Assembly: GCA_026396555.1 (NCBI GenBank)
Contig: JAPLWO010000093.1
Coordinates: forward strand, 1-20,047
DNA from: Candidatus Magasanikiibacteriota bacterium
GTDB taxonomy: Bacteria > Patescibacteriota > Patescibacteriia > Magasanikbacterales > 2-02-FULL-50-9b
DNA length: 20,047 nt
Direction of reading: 5' to 3'
The notes beneath the pieces are model-generated. The model ran no database searches and had not been told where the DNA came from. It saw only the letters and a list, made by a program, of their open reading frames with translations. This document shows, one piece after another, positions 11,702 through 18,709 of this stretch. The first letter of the stretch is position 1, and each line of letters starts with the position of its first letter. The translations under genes were made by a program, and so were the position numbers.

Positions 11702-12694
11702 TTATTCAAGCCCCACCGTAATTGTACCCGTACATAACCCACCAATTTCAGATGGTGGCATTTGTAAAAACAAATAAATCGGTTTTGTTGAAGAAACTGT
11801 TGTTGTGGCAATTGGAATATCCAGTGTCAGCGAAGTAGGCGTTACATCTGAAAGCGGGGTGAGTGTTCCACCAGACGTTAACGCTGCATAAACCTGATTT
11901 GCAGGGATTGTTCCCGATGAACCCAGCTCATAACCCTCACTTAATCGACACAGGAGTGGCGTCATTAATACAGTTGCATTTCCAATCGGTGTATTTCCTG
12001 CATTTACAACATCCAGCGTTTGAGCAGATGATGCGACGCTTAAATTAATGGAGCCAAACGATACATCCTGTCCAGCCGCAATTCCAGGCGATAGCGCAAC
12101 TTCAAAATATGATGAAGCAATTCCTGGTGCGTCTGTATCTGTTGATCCTGAAGTAAACATTGTTTGATCCAATGGAGAAACATACGCTGTCCACTGATCT
12201 GAAGAAAATGTTCCGATATCAGTTGCGTCAGCGTTGTATGCCACATTAAAATCACATTCAAAATTTGCGTCCGTTCCTGAGCAACTCGTAATTGTACATC
12301 CTTGCACGGCGTAACAACTGTTTCCCCCATCTGATACGTCAAAGCCACTCGCATAACAATCCGGAACCGAGCCTCGCTGCAACAATGCGTCAATGCGTCC
12401 ACCAGCAGAAACCTCAGAACATCCGTCAGCATCTGTAAATGTACCATTCACACGGACAGGAACTGTTCCGCCGGCAACCAAAGCAAGTGGTTGATATACT
12501 GACACTGCATTTGACGCATCCCCTGCAACAATTGAAGTAATTGTTGCAGTAGGCGCGTTGTTGCCTGGATTTTCCAGCGTAGTGACTGAAGCGTGTGTGC
12601 GAATATTAACAAATAAAAATACCGCGAGCACACAAGCACCGCTTATAAATAATAGAAATACTTTATGCTGAAGTTCTTCTTTTTCGTGATCCAC
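11702..12694 (-). CDS. Cys-rich exported surface protein, paralogue of 17466-18467
   Basis: The 330-aa product (GTG start, no internal Met before the membrane segment) has an N-terminal membrane segment at about 12-30 (FLLFISGACVLAVFLFVNI), followed by RTHAS. The outside part contains a FTDADGCSEV stretch and a compact Cys cluster (PDC..., SCYAVQGC, TSCSGT, ECDFNVAYNADATD), then the sheet-rich FGSINLSVASSAQTL and VVNAGNTPIGNA segments. It ends CTGTITVGLE. The same order of motifs occurs in the 333-aa protein at 17466-18467 (TDDNGYTDI, QSSCSGTSCNFDCYVPVWYNAD, DISFGQMDLG, SNTGNKFGEG, CTGTLTFSAD), so the two are clear paralogues. The cysteines suggest disulfide bonds outside the membrane. Neither has a C-terminal anchor or sorting tail. 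It lies 8 nt behind the exosortase and 2 nt ahead of uvrC. The function is unknown. Confidence 0.75.
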   Translation of the reverse strand: MDHEKEELQHKVFLLFISGACVLAVFLFVNIRTHASVTTLENPGNNAPTATITSIVAGDASNAVSVYQPLALVAGGTVPVRVNGTFTDADGCSEVSAGGRIDALLQRGSVPDCYASGFDVSDGGNSCYAVQGCTITSCSGTDANFECDFNVAYNADATDIGTFSSDQWTAYVSPLDQTMFTSGSTDTDAPGIASSYFEVALSPGIAAGQDVSFGSINLSVASSAQTLDVVNAGNTPIGNATVLMTPLLCRLSEGYELGSSGTIPANQVYAALTSGGTLTPLSDVTPTSLTLDIPIATTTVSSTKPIYLFLQMPPSEIGGLCTGTITVGLE

Positions 12695-12702
12695 AAATGT
12701 TT

Positions 12703-13605
12703 TTACGACTTAATCATAACATATTTTACAGCCCAGGTCATGTAAAGCGCGAAAAAAATAAAAAATAAAAAAGCGCCAGCCACGCTATGAAAACTGGTGA
12801 GCGCGAATGACGGAGAGAAATACCCGCCTATTAATATCAGCAAAAAAATGCGAAAAAAATTTACCAAAAAAGCCCCGGCAAGCCCGCCCACGCACACGAA
12901 TATCATCCGTTTCCCTGAAAATTTTTTCCCATGACTTGATAATAAAAAATACGTCGCTATAGACAGTATTAAAAAGGCAGTCATTGAACCCATCCCTGCA
13001 CATTGTGAGCCAATATAAACGGTAAAATTTTTAACCGTTACTTCAAATGTAGTAACATGCACGAGGTGCGAAATTCTCAATATATGAAAAATAGCCCCGA
13101 GTCCATATAATATAAATACACTCAAAAACTGCCACAGCTGGTCCATAAAAAAAGCGAACAATGAGATCAACAAGGTACATATTGTAACCAATTCGCAGTC
13201 CTGTATATTTTTTTTAATGAAATCAGCTGGTAAAAACAAAAAAAATAACACTCCTGTTCGTATGCTGGTAATAAAAAACTCTAAAAAAATTTGATCATTA
13301 TTGTGACGAATGGTGGTCGGTGCAAATAATGTAATTAACACAACAGCAGAACAGACGAATTGTATTATTCCCCATTGATACTCGACTAATACTCGATTCC
13401 ATTCTCGCCACCGTATAACCATTACAAAAATTACTAATTCATAAAAAAAATAAGCAATTATAGGGTCAGAGGTTTGTACGTGATAACCAAAAAAATATTG
13501 TGTGTACCACGTTCTAAAAAAACCTAATAGCAAACCAACTATGAGAAAAAAACCTAATCGAAAACTGCTACGCATCAGGTGGGCCTTAATTTCATTGAAA
13601 TTCAT
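12703..13605 (-). CDS. Exosortase/archaeosortase family protein-sorting enzyme
   Basis: This is a polytopic membrane protein (300 aa from the ATG at 13605, about eight hydrophobic segments). It carries the exosortase/archaeosortase catalytic trio in order: Cys202 in SQCAGMGS, Arg252 in NFFRIFLLILIGG and His273 in SFHSVAGAF. In known members this family cuts a C-terminal tripartite tail (PEP, PGF or PEF type) and moves the protein to a new anchor at the outer face. The frame opens 12 codons earlier, overlapping the divergent gene, but MNFNEIKAHLMRSS at 13605 gives a normal cytoplasmic start. The divergent neighbour (13633-15069) ends in a Gly-rich, IPEF, hydrophobic, basic tail and is the obvious substrate. 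A Cys-rich exported protein follows after 8 nt. Which subclass this is cannot be told here. Confidence 0.88.
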   Translation of the reverse strand: MNFNEIKAHLMRSSFRLGFFLIVGLLLGFFRTWYTQYFFGYHVQTSDPIIAYFFYELVIFVMVIRWREWNRVLVEYQWGIIQFVCSAVVLITLFAPTTIRHNNDQIFLEFFITSIRTGVLFFLFLPADFIKKNIQDCELVTICTLLISLFAFFMDQLWQFLSVFILYGLGAIFHILRISHLVHVTTFEVTVKNFTVYIGSQCAGMGSMTAFLILSIATYFLLSSHGKKFSGKRMIFVCVGGLAGAFLVNFFRIFLLILIGGYFSPSFALTSFHSVAGAFLFFIFFALYMTWAVKYVMIKS

Positions 13606-13623
13606 ACCCCACCATGATATCAT
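13595..13623 (+). promoter_or_regulatory. Promoter of the PEF-tailed protein gene; -10 lies in palindrome ATGATATCAT
   Basis: TTGAAA (13595-13600, 5/6) and TATCAT (13618-13623, 5/6) are 17 bp apart, with the ATG 9 nt after the -10, so the leader would be about 2-3 nt. The -10 is half of the perfect palindrome ATGATATCAT (13614-13623). The same TATCAT therefore reads on the minus strand 8 nt before the exosortase ATG, giving a shared divergent -10. A minus-strand -35 is poor. Confidence 0.55.
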
Positions 13624-13632
13624 ATAGGCCAT

Positions 13633-15069
13633 ATGCAGCATAAAAAAATCGCCAAGTTTTTTTTCATATTTTGTTGTGTTTTTTTTATACCGAGTACTGC
13701 AAACGCGATAGCACCGACGTGGACCGCATATGATGCGGGCAGCGATTATTCAAATCCCGAAGGCGTACAAATTCGCTACAACTCAACAACAAACGAATTT
13801 GGTTTGCTCTATTTCCAAAATGGATCAACCTGCTGTTCCGCTGAAGGTGATTTTCGTTTATACTTTTCAACCTCAACGGATGGAAGCACGCTCGGTCCAC
13901 GTACAACAATTGAACATGTCAGCACAAATGTCTGGGCACAAGAGGAATCGGTTGTGAATCTTGCAGTTTCCGAAGGAGGCCAGTATGTTTATTTACGTCC
14001 CAGTACCACGCGCAGTGTTTCCGACGGCACATACTATGGACAACGACTTTCAGATGCAACGTGGGTAAATTATTCGCCAGTGGGTCTTTCAAACGCATTT
14101 ACACGCGGCACACTATTAGACTCATCAAGCGGTATTTTTGCGTTTGCTACTGCATATCAGCATGACAGTATTCCAGCTAATCGTAAAATAATTTTTGCAA
14201 CTACTGCTGATAATGGAATTAATTTTTCACCTACTGTCGTGGCAACAGATTTAACAACCCAGCCACAACAAGTAACTTTAGTTAAAACTGCGAGCGGCTA
14301 TGGAATTGTATGGCTTGATGCAGATGCAATCCTTCATATTACGTTCAGTACAGATGGCGGAGCAACGTGGTCAGCGCCGATCGACCGTCCTACCTCAACA
14401 GAAGTGATGAAGGCGGTCAGCCATATTTCGACTGCAATCGACGCCTCAAATAACATTTGGGTCGCATACACGTTATTATCTGGACCAGACATGAGCTCTA
14501 TTACAGCAACTTTGCATTTACTTCAGTTTTCATCTGGAGCGACTGATTGGGGAACTGATGAAACTGTGGATAATGAAGTAGCAACAGGAGTGCCCGCATT
14601 TGATCCTTCGTGGATGACTGCTCAGTCAAACGCACTCGGTATTATTAATGGAACTACACCAATTATTGCATATTATAAATTGGGATCTGCTGTTGCATTT
14701 AGTGCTCCAGGTTACATCGCGTATGCACTACGAGAAACAGGGACCGGCTGCACAGGAGCAGACGGCGCCAATTTTCGCTGTGGAGTTATCGATTCGCTTC
14801 CAAATGAAACATTTAATGGATTCGATTCAGGGTCTCCCGCGCCTATGGGTTTAGCAATTCACGGAAGCCGTGTCGTTGTTGCGTATCCAGAAAATACGGA
14901 TACGTATCGTTTCAGAGTCGCATATACAAATGTCGCACTTGATTCTACAGGAGGTGGCGGAGGAGGTGGCGGAGGTATCCCTGAATTTTCAACGTACGCT
15001 TATATTACAACCTTATTAGTTGGAATTTTATTCATTAGCAAAAAAACCGCAGTCTGGAAAGAAATGTAA
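13633..15069 (+). CDS. Exported Asp-box beta-propeller-like protein with PEF-CTERM-type sorting tail
   Basis: The 478-aa product has a signal peptide (about 1-25, basic start then hydrophobic core, AxA-type end STANA) and a large repetitive beta domain. Asp-box motifs of sialidase-like propellers are visible: STDGGATWSAP at 239-249 is a good match, with weaker STSTDGSTLG near 80 and TADNGINFSP near 195. A second Cys pair lies in GTGCTGADGANFRCGV. The C-terminus is a tripartite sorting signal: nine Gly (440-448), IPEF at 449-452, a hydrophobic stretch (YITTLLVGILFIS) and a basic end KKTAVWKEM. This matches PEF/PEP-CTERM-like tails cut by archaeosortase or exosortase. The gene is divergent from the exosortase gene (27 bp between starts). 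The ligand or enzyme activity is unknown; Asp-boxes are structural and do not prove a sialidase. Confidence 0.82.
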   Translation: MQHKKIAKFFFIFCCVFFIPSTANAIAPTWTAYDAGSDYSNPEGVQIRYNSTTNEFGLLYFQNGSTCCSAEGDFRLYFSTSTDGSTLGPRTTIEHVSTNVWAQEESVVNLAVSEGGQYVYLRPSTTRSVSDGTYYGQRLSDATWVNYSPVGLSNAFTRGTLLDSSSGIFAFATAYQHDSIPANRKIIFATTADNGINFSPTVVATDLTTQPQQVTLVKTASGYGIVWLDADAILHITFSTDGGATWSAPIDRPTSTEVMKAVSHISTAIDASNNIWVAYTLLSGPDMSSITATLHLLQFSSGATDWGTDETVDNEVATGVPAFDPSWMTAQSNALGIINGTTPIIAYYKLGSAVAFSAPGYIAYALRETGTGCTGADGANFRCGVIDSLPNETFNGFDSGSPAPMGLAIHGSRVVVAYPENTDTYRFRVAYTNVALDSTGGGGGGGGGIPEFSTYAYITTLLVGILFISKKTAVWKEM

Positions 15070-15070
15070 G

Positions 15071-15637
15071 TTAGCGAGCCATGACTTTAATCGTTGCGGC
15101 ATCAACAATTCCTGTTTGTTTCAAATGCATCTTTTTTTGATATAGAATCACAGCCGCTTTTGTTCGTGGACCAAAAATACCATCTTGGCCTTTTGGTACA
15201 GTTAATAATTTAAGTGCAGTTAAAAAACTCTGAACCATTTTCGTTTCATTATTTCGATCTCCCATGGCAATAGATTTAGAAATGACTTTAATTGGCGCAG
15301 CAGAGTTCATCGGCGCTCCGTTCGCTGACTTTGCAGGTCCGTTGACACTTGTAGGTAAGGGTAAAGAAAGTGTCGATATCGGTGATGAAACAGGCGCGGC
15401 ATTGCTTACGGGCTTGTTTGCCACAGGTTTTTGAATAATTGATGGTTTTGAAATAACAGCTGCCGACGAACTACCACTCGTACTAACATTCCGAGCTGCG
15501 GCTGAGGGAGCTGCTGCCGCCGTTCTTGCGGGCCCAATAGTAACCGATGTATGAACAACCACGTCATTCGCAAAAACAGTTGTCGAAAAAAAACAAAAGT
15601 TAATTAAAATGAAACAAAATACTACACGCCAGAACAT
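15071..15637 (-). CDS. Exported peptidoglycan-binding (PG_binding_1) protein
   Basis: The 188-aa product starts at the ATG at 15637 (MFWRVVFCFILINFCFFSTT), a signal peptide ending near VFAN. A TTG 10 codons upstream is inside the preceding gene and is not preferred. Residues of about 25-120 form a Ala/Ser/Pro/Val-rich low-complexity linker. The C-terminal 65 residues are a PG_binding_1 domain: NNETKMVQSFLTALKLLTVP, DGIFGPRTKAAVILYQKKM, then TGIVDAATIKVM, matching the family's DGxFGPxTxxAVxxFQ core. No catalytic domain is present, so it is a cell wall-binding, perhaps spacer-type protein. It follows the two-TM gene with a 1-nt gap and converges on the PEF-tailed gene with 1 nt between stops. 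Confidence 0.85.
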   Translation of the reverse strand: MFWRVVFCFILINFCFFSTTVFANDVVVHTSVTIGPARTAAAAPSAAARNVSTSGSSSAAVISKPSIIQKPVANKPVSNAAPVSSPISTLSLPLPTSVNGPAKSANGAPMNSAAPIKVISKSIAMGDRNNETKMVQSFLTALKLLTVPKGQDGIFGPRTKAAVILYQKKMHLKQTGIVDAATIKVMAR

Positions 15638-15638
15638 A

Positions 15639-15983
15639 TTATTTTTGAATAATAAAAATCGACGCAATTACGACAGCCCCTGCCATCAAAAAAATAAGTG
15701 TGAATGCGAGACGTATTGCAAAATATATTTTGATAAAATGATTAAATTCAAGCTCAAAACGACCGTAGCGTTTGGAATCGTGAACACTAATTTTTTGAAA
15801 ACTATCCAGAATTGAATAGCGTAAAATAAGCGGAACATGTCGTGGATTTATACTTAATGTAAAGCCAGCTAATACCGTAGCAAATAAAAAACCCAAAATA
15901 AACCCTATCAGAAGTTCACTGTGAAAAAAATCAATCGCAAAAATGCGCGCCTCTAAAATGAGTGGTATAATAGCCTCAGTCAT
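15639..15983 (-). CDS. Two-TM membrane protein of unknown function
   Basis: The 114-aa product has a membrane segment at about 24-43 (LLIGFILGFLFATVLAGFTL) and another at 89-111 (LAFTLIFLMAGAVVIASIFI). Between them is a polar loop of some 45 residues (INPRHVPLILRYSI, then KRYGRFELEFNHFIKIYF). No family is recognised. It precedes the PG-binding protein by 1 nt, so both may work at the wall. The ATG shares the tetranucleotide CATG with the ATG of the divergent signal peptidase gene. Confidence 0.65.
   Translation of the reverse strand: MTEAIIPLILEARIFAIDFFHSELLIGFILGFLFATVLAGFTLSINPRHVPLILRYSILDSFQKISVHDSKRYGRFELEFNHFIKIYFAIRLAFTLIFLMAGAVVIASIFIIQK
15963..15971 (+). promoter_or_regulatory. Extended -10 promoter of lepB
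   Basis: TGGTATAAT is a perfect extended -10, with the hexamer at 15966-15971. The lepB ATG lies 10 nt downstream, so the mRNA would be leaderless or nearly so. It sits within the first codons of the divergent two-TM gene. Confidence 0.55.
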
Positions 15984-16530
15984 GAATCAAGTATATCACA
16001 CATCTAAACAACAAAAATACCCGCCTCATGTGCGTGGTGCATTAATTTTTGAACGTTTTTTCTTTTGGATGATTTCAGGTGCGGTAACCTTTTTTGTCGC
16101 ATCTCTATTAATCAAATTTTTTATTGTTGATGGTGGAATTATTGAAGGCCCATCAATGGAGCCAAATTTTATCAGCAATCAGCGTTTTATTATTAATAAA
16201 ACAGCTTATTTATTTTCGACGCCGCATCGCGGTGACGTTGTACAAATTATTGAAAATAGTCAACTAATCATAAAGCGTGTCATTGGAATTCCTGGAGACA
16301 CCGTCACGATTAAACAAGGAACTGTATGGCTAAATAACAAAAAATTGTGGGAACCCTACCTGCCTCAATTTACCCAAACAACGATCCTTGCCCAACATGG
16401 CGAACTGTTTTACCAACTCAAAGCGCAAGAATATTTCATACTTGGCGACAACCGATCACAAAGCACAGACTCACGTATGTTCGGACCCGTTTCTCGTCGT
16501 ATAATTATTGGGAAAGTTATAAACTTTTAA
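15982..16530 (+). CDS. lepB: Signal peptidase I
   Basis: The product is the type I leader peptidase that cuts signal peptides at the outer face of the membrane. It is 182 aa from the ATG at 15982; an upstream frame extension is rejected because it crosses the promoter. It has a cytoplasmic N-terminus with basic residues, one membrane segment at about 30-49 and the catalytic Ser58 in GPSMEPNF. The general base Lys98 is in IIKRVIGIPGD, and the conserved C-terminal box is YFILGDNRSQSTDSRMFGPV. It is the short Gram-positive-like form. The 3' end overlaps the convergent 309-aa gene by 14 nt. It lies inside a cluster of exported proteins with shared HAS motifs, for which it is the likely processing enzyme. 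Confidence 0.95.
   Translation: MNQVYHTSKQQKYPPHVRGALIFERFFFWMISGAVTFFVASLLIKFFIVDGGIIEGPSMEPNFISNQRFIINKTAYLFSTPHRGDVVQIIENSQLIIKRVIGIPGDTVTIKQGTVWLNNKKLWEPYLPQFTQTTILAQHGELFYQLKAQEYFILGDNRSQSTDSRMFGPVSRRIIIGKVINF
15990..15998 (-). promoter_or_regulatory. Extended -10 promoter of the two-TM protein gene
   Basis: On the minus strand TGATATACT (hexamer 15995-15990) ends 6 nt before the ATG at 15983, so transcription would start at the A of the start codon. It lies within the first codons of lepB, the mirror image of the lepB promoter. Confidence 0.5.
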
Positions 16531-17446
16531 AAAAGCCTGCCATCCGAGTCTGCGGATCTTGCGTGGTAAAAATACCATACGTATTGTTAGTGACATTCAA
16601 TATTTCATACCTGCCACGAGTTTTTATCATCAATGCATTCGATGCGATCTGAGCAATCTCGCTCCATGGCCACATAATATACGTTTTTTTATCATGAGAT
16701 AAAACATTTTCAACTCGCAGTAGTATACCAATTTTTTTAAAATGAAATTCTCCCTGGTCAACAACCATTTTCTCAGCCGCAGTGGCAACGTATGTCGCAT
16801 CAACCTCTTTCGGCTTCCCATCCCACGGATCATACGTGAAATTCTTATGTGATGTTTGATCAATTATTACAAGCTCACGCGCTTTTTCTGGATTCCAAAA
16901 AGCGATAATGTGCGCTTCGGTACTCGTCGTCTTGCCCAAGATGTTTTGAGCAACATCCTCACATGGAAATCCAACAGCCGTCGTATCCGCAACACAAGAA
17001 TAAAACTCATTTTTATTCGAACGTAATCCAGTTACTAATAAATAAGTGCCGATCGAATTGCTTGACACATGCGTAATTTCTCCCGGCAATGAGGCAATCG
17101 AAAACTGCTTTCCAAATACGCCATCCAACACATACAATTTCTGTAGATTTTTCTGTTCCAACGTTTCACCAAAGACCGCGGCTTTATATGGAGAAATAAA
17201 ATTTACGCGCCATAATCCAGGAAATACCTGCGCAAGTCCGTCAGTTGTTCGAAATAAAGTCAGCGTCGAAGTCGTTGCTGTTGGTGCAGAATAAATTCCA
17301 ATAATCGGTGGACGCCCATTTTCTCCTGATTCTATTCCAACAACGCGCGAAACTCGCTGAGGAAATTGAATCTGCAATCCAACAAAAATCACAACACACA
17401 ATAATATAAAACCACTTGATGTTAGAAGTGGTTTTATATATCGCAT
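16517..17446 (-). CDS. Membrane-anchored exported protein of unknown function (beta-rich)
   Basis: The 309-aa product has one membrane segment at about 9-27 (SSGFILLCVVIFVGLQIQF) and an outside domain of alternating short strands. Examples are GLWRVNFISPYKAAVFGETL, YVLDGVFGKQFSIASLPGEI and FWNPEKARELVIIDQTSHK. They resemble the blade-like repeats of a WD40/YVTN-type propeller, but the motif is too weak to assign. Two Cys lie in SCVADTTAVGFPCEDV. I recognise no family. It is the fourth gene of the surface-protein operon, 19 nt after the Cys-rich 333-aa gene, and it overlaps lepB by 14 nt at its end. A strong terminator-like hairpin lies within its first 15 codons. Regulation could act there. 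Confidence 0.65.
   Translation of the reverse strand: MRYIKPLLTSSGFILLCVVIFVGLQIQFPQRVSRVVGIESGENGRPPIIGIYSAPTATTSTLTLFRTTDGLAQVFPGLWRVNFISPYKAAVFGETLEQKNLQKLYVLDGVFGKQFSIASLPGEITHVSSNSIGTYLLVTGLRSNKNEFYSCVADTTAVGFPCEDVAQNILGKTTSTEAHIIAFWNPEKARELVIIDQTSHKNFTYDPWDGKPKEVDATYVATAAEKMVVDQGEFHFKKIGILLRVENVLSHDKKTYIMWPWSEIAQIASNALMIKTRGRYEILNVTNNTYGIFTTQDPQTRMAGFFKSL
17404..17439 (-). terminator. Perfect 14-bp hairpin inside the first codons of the 309-aa gene (terminator-like)
   Basis: ATATAAAACCACTT (17404-17417) and AAGTGGTTTTATAT (17426-17439) are perfect inverted repeats with an 8-nt loop. On the minus strand this reads as A-tract, ACCACTT stem, loop, then AAGTGGT followed by TTTTATATTATT, i.e. 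the shape of an intrinsic terminator. It lies 8 nt after the ATG at 17446. It could stop or attenuate the upstream three-gene transcript before the 309-aa gene is read. Confidence 0.55.
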
Positions 17447-17465
17447 ATTTTTTTATCAGCGCAAA

Positions 17466-18467
17466 TTAATCTGCGCTAAACGTAAGCGTTCCTGTGCACG
17501 TACCCGCAACACCGCTGCTTGGTGTTTGTAAATTAAAATATGTTGTTGACGTCATTTCCGTAGTTGTTGCCGGCAATGTAGCCATGCTTAACCCAGACGA
17601 CACAGGAGTTCCATCATCATTCAGCGCTGTCATACTGCCATACGCAACATTCGATGTTGCAAATTTGATACTGGAAGTCGCAATTGTACCTACCGTACAC
17701 GTCATTGCAGATCCAGAAATTGAAACGCCTTCACCGAATTTATTTCCCGTATTTGAAATAATCAACGGGACACTGCTCGTCGTCGCACCAAGATCCATTT
17801 GACCAAACGAAATATCGCCACTAAGTGACAGGGCAGTTAATGGCGCTATTTCAAATGTACGTGGAGAGGAAATATTTGGCATCATCCCAGCAGGATTTGC
17901 TGATAAATACGTATCAAGTGGAGCAACAACTGCTGACCAAGATTCCGCTTCATAACGACCGCCCGTACCTGTCGAATCTGCGTTATACCAAACTGGAACA
18001 TAGCAATCAAAATTACAGCTTGTGCCACTACACGAACTCTGTGTACACGTTGACCCTGAAATCGCCGCACAATGCGCATTGTCCGGGGTTGTTCCAACTC
18101 CAGCACTCACACAATCAGCGCTACCAAAATCAGCAGCGTGATAAAGAATCACGTAAAGTCCTGTAATATCGGTATACCCATTATCATCTGTCACTGTTCC
18201 TGTAACATGGAGCTTCACTGAAGAGCCGTCTATCAAAGTAAGTGCCGTTCCATCAGATTCAACCGTTGAAGTTGCAGACCCCGTATCTCGAGCATCGTTT
18301 GTAACAGCAGAAATTACTGCTGTTGGAGTTACATTTGCGGTTGATGCTGAAACATTAACAGTTTTTGACGCATGCGTTTTTACCACCACAAACACCATCG
18401 TGATGCAGAATGCCATGAACCCCAACGCCGTTGCAGCCATCCAATGTCGTCTCATTTCCTTCTCCAT
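17466..18467 (-). CDS. Cys-rich exported surface protein, paralogue of 11702-12694
   Basis: The 333-aa product has a membrane segment at about 11-29 (AATALGFMAFCITMVFVVV) followed by KTHAS, the same motif as in the 330-aa paralogue. Outside it carries TVTDDNGYTDITGLYVILYH (an acidic DxNG loop that could bind calcium) and a Cys cluster (SADC, AHCAAI, STCTQSSCSGTSC, FDCYV). After this come YNADSTG, SWSAVVAPLD, a beta-rich half with FGQMDLGATTSSVPL and SNTGNKFGEG, and the end GTCTGTLTFSAD. The two paralogues differ in the N-terminal third and are most alike around the Cys cluster and the C-terminus. It is the third gene of its operon, 5 nt after the 78-aa gene. Abundant Thr/Ser and small residues fit a surface or fibre protein. 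The function is unknown. Confidence 0.75.
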   Translation of the reverse strand: MEKEMRRHWMAATALGFMAFCITMVFVVVKTHASKTVNVSASTANVTPTAVISAVTNDARDTGSATSTVESDGTALTLIDGSSVKLHVTGTVTDDNGYTDITGLYVILYHAADFGSADCVSAGVGTTPDNAHCAAISGSTCTQSSCSGTSCNFDCYVPVWYNADSTGTGGRYEAESWSAVVAPLDTYLSANPAGMMPNISSPRTFEIAPLTALSLSGDISFGQMDLGATTSSVPLIISNTGNKFGEGVSISGSAMTCTVGTIATSSIKFATSNVAYGSMTALNDDGTPVSSGLSMATLPATTTEMTSTTYFNLQTPSSGVAGTCTGTLTFSAD

Positions 18468-18472
18468 ACAAT

Positions 18473-18709
18473 TTACTTTTTAATTTCTACAAACGTTTTT
18501 ACTTCTGCCGGCCCATCTGTGCGACCCGTAATGACCACGTGATCATTCACGCTCCCCGCCTGCATATCTGACGCAGCACGCACACTCGAATTCGATGCAT
18601 GATCTATTTTTAAAACAGTATACACTGCAAGACTACATGCAGCAAACCACACAATAATATATGGTGCTGCAGCCTGCTTCCAATTCAGCGGTTCATTATT
18701 TTTTCCCAT
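18473..18709 (-). CDS. Small exported single-pass protein with HAS motif
   Basis: The 78-aa product has a polar N-terminus (MGKNNEPLNWKQAAAP), one membrane segment at about 17-35 (YIIVWFAACSLAVYTVLKI) and then DHASNSSVRAAS. The remaining 40 residues are polar (VVITGRTDGPAEVKTFVEIK). The [T/D]HAS motif at the outer membrane border is shared with both Cys-rich proteins of this region. It overlaps the stop of the Ig-like protein by 14 nt (the ATG lies within CACTATGGGAAAAAATAA) and ends 5 nt before the 333-aa gene, so the three are tightly coupled. I recognise no family. Confidence 0.65.
   Translation of the reverse strand: MGKNNEPLNWKQAAAPYIIVWFAACSLAVYTVLKIDHASNSSVRAASDMQAGSVNDHVVITGRTDGPAEVKTFVEIKK

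Noticed and set aside
13606..13612. GGTGGGG directly before the exosortase ATG as a ribosome binding site
   Set aside because: The spacing to the start codon is only 1-2 nt, too short for SD pairing, and no other gene of the window has such a site.
13633..15069. Naming the PEF-tailed protein a sialidase
   Set aside because: Asp-boxes are structural repeats found in many propellers, and the Arg triad and catalytic Tyr/Glu of sialidases could not be identified.
17458..17477. Hairpin AGCGCA/TGCGCT at the end of the 333-aa gene as a terminator
   Set aside because: On the minus strand it is followed by an A-run rather than a U-run, and on the plus strand no transcript is expected to end there.
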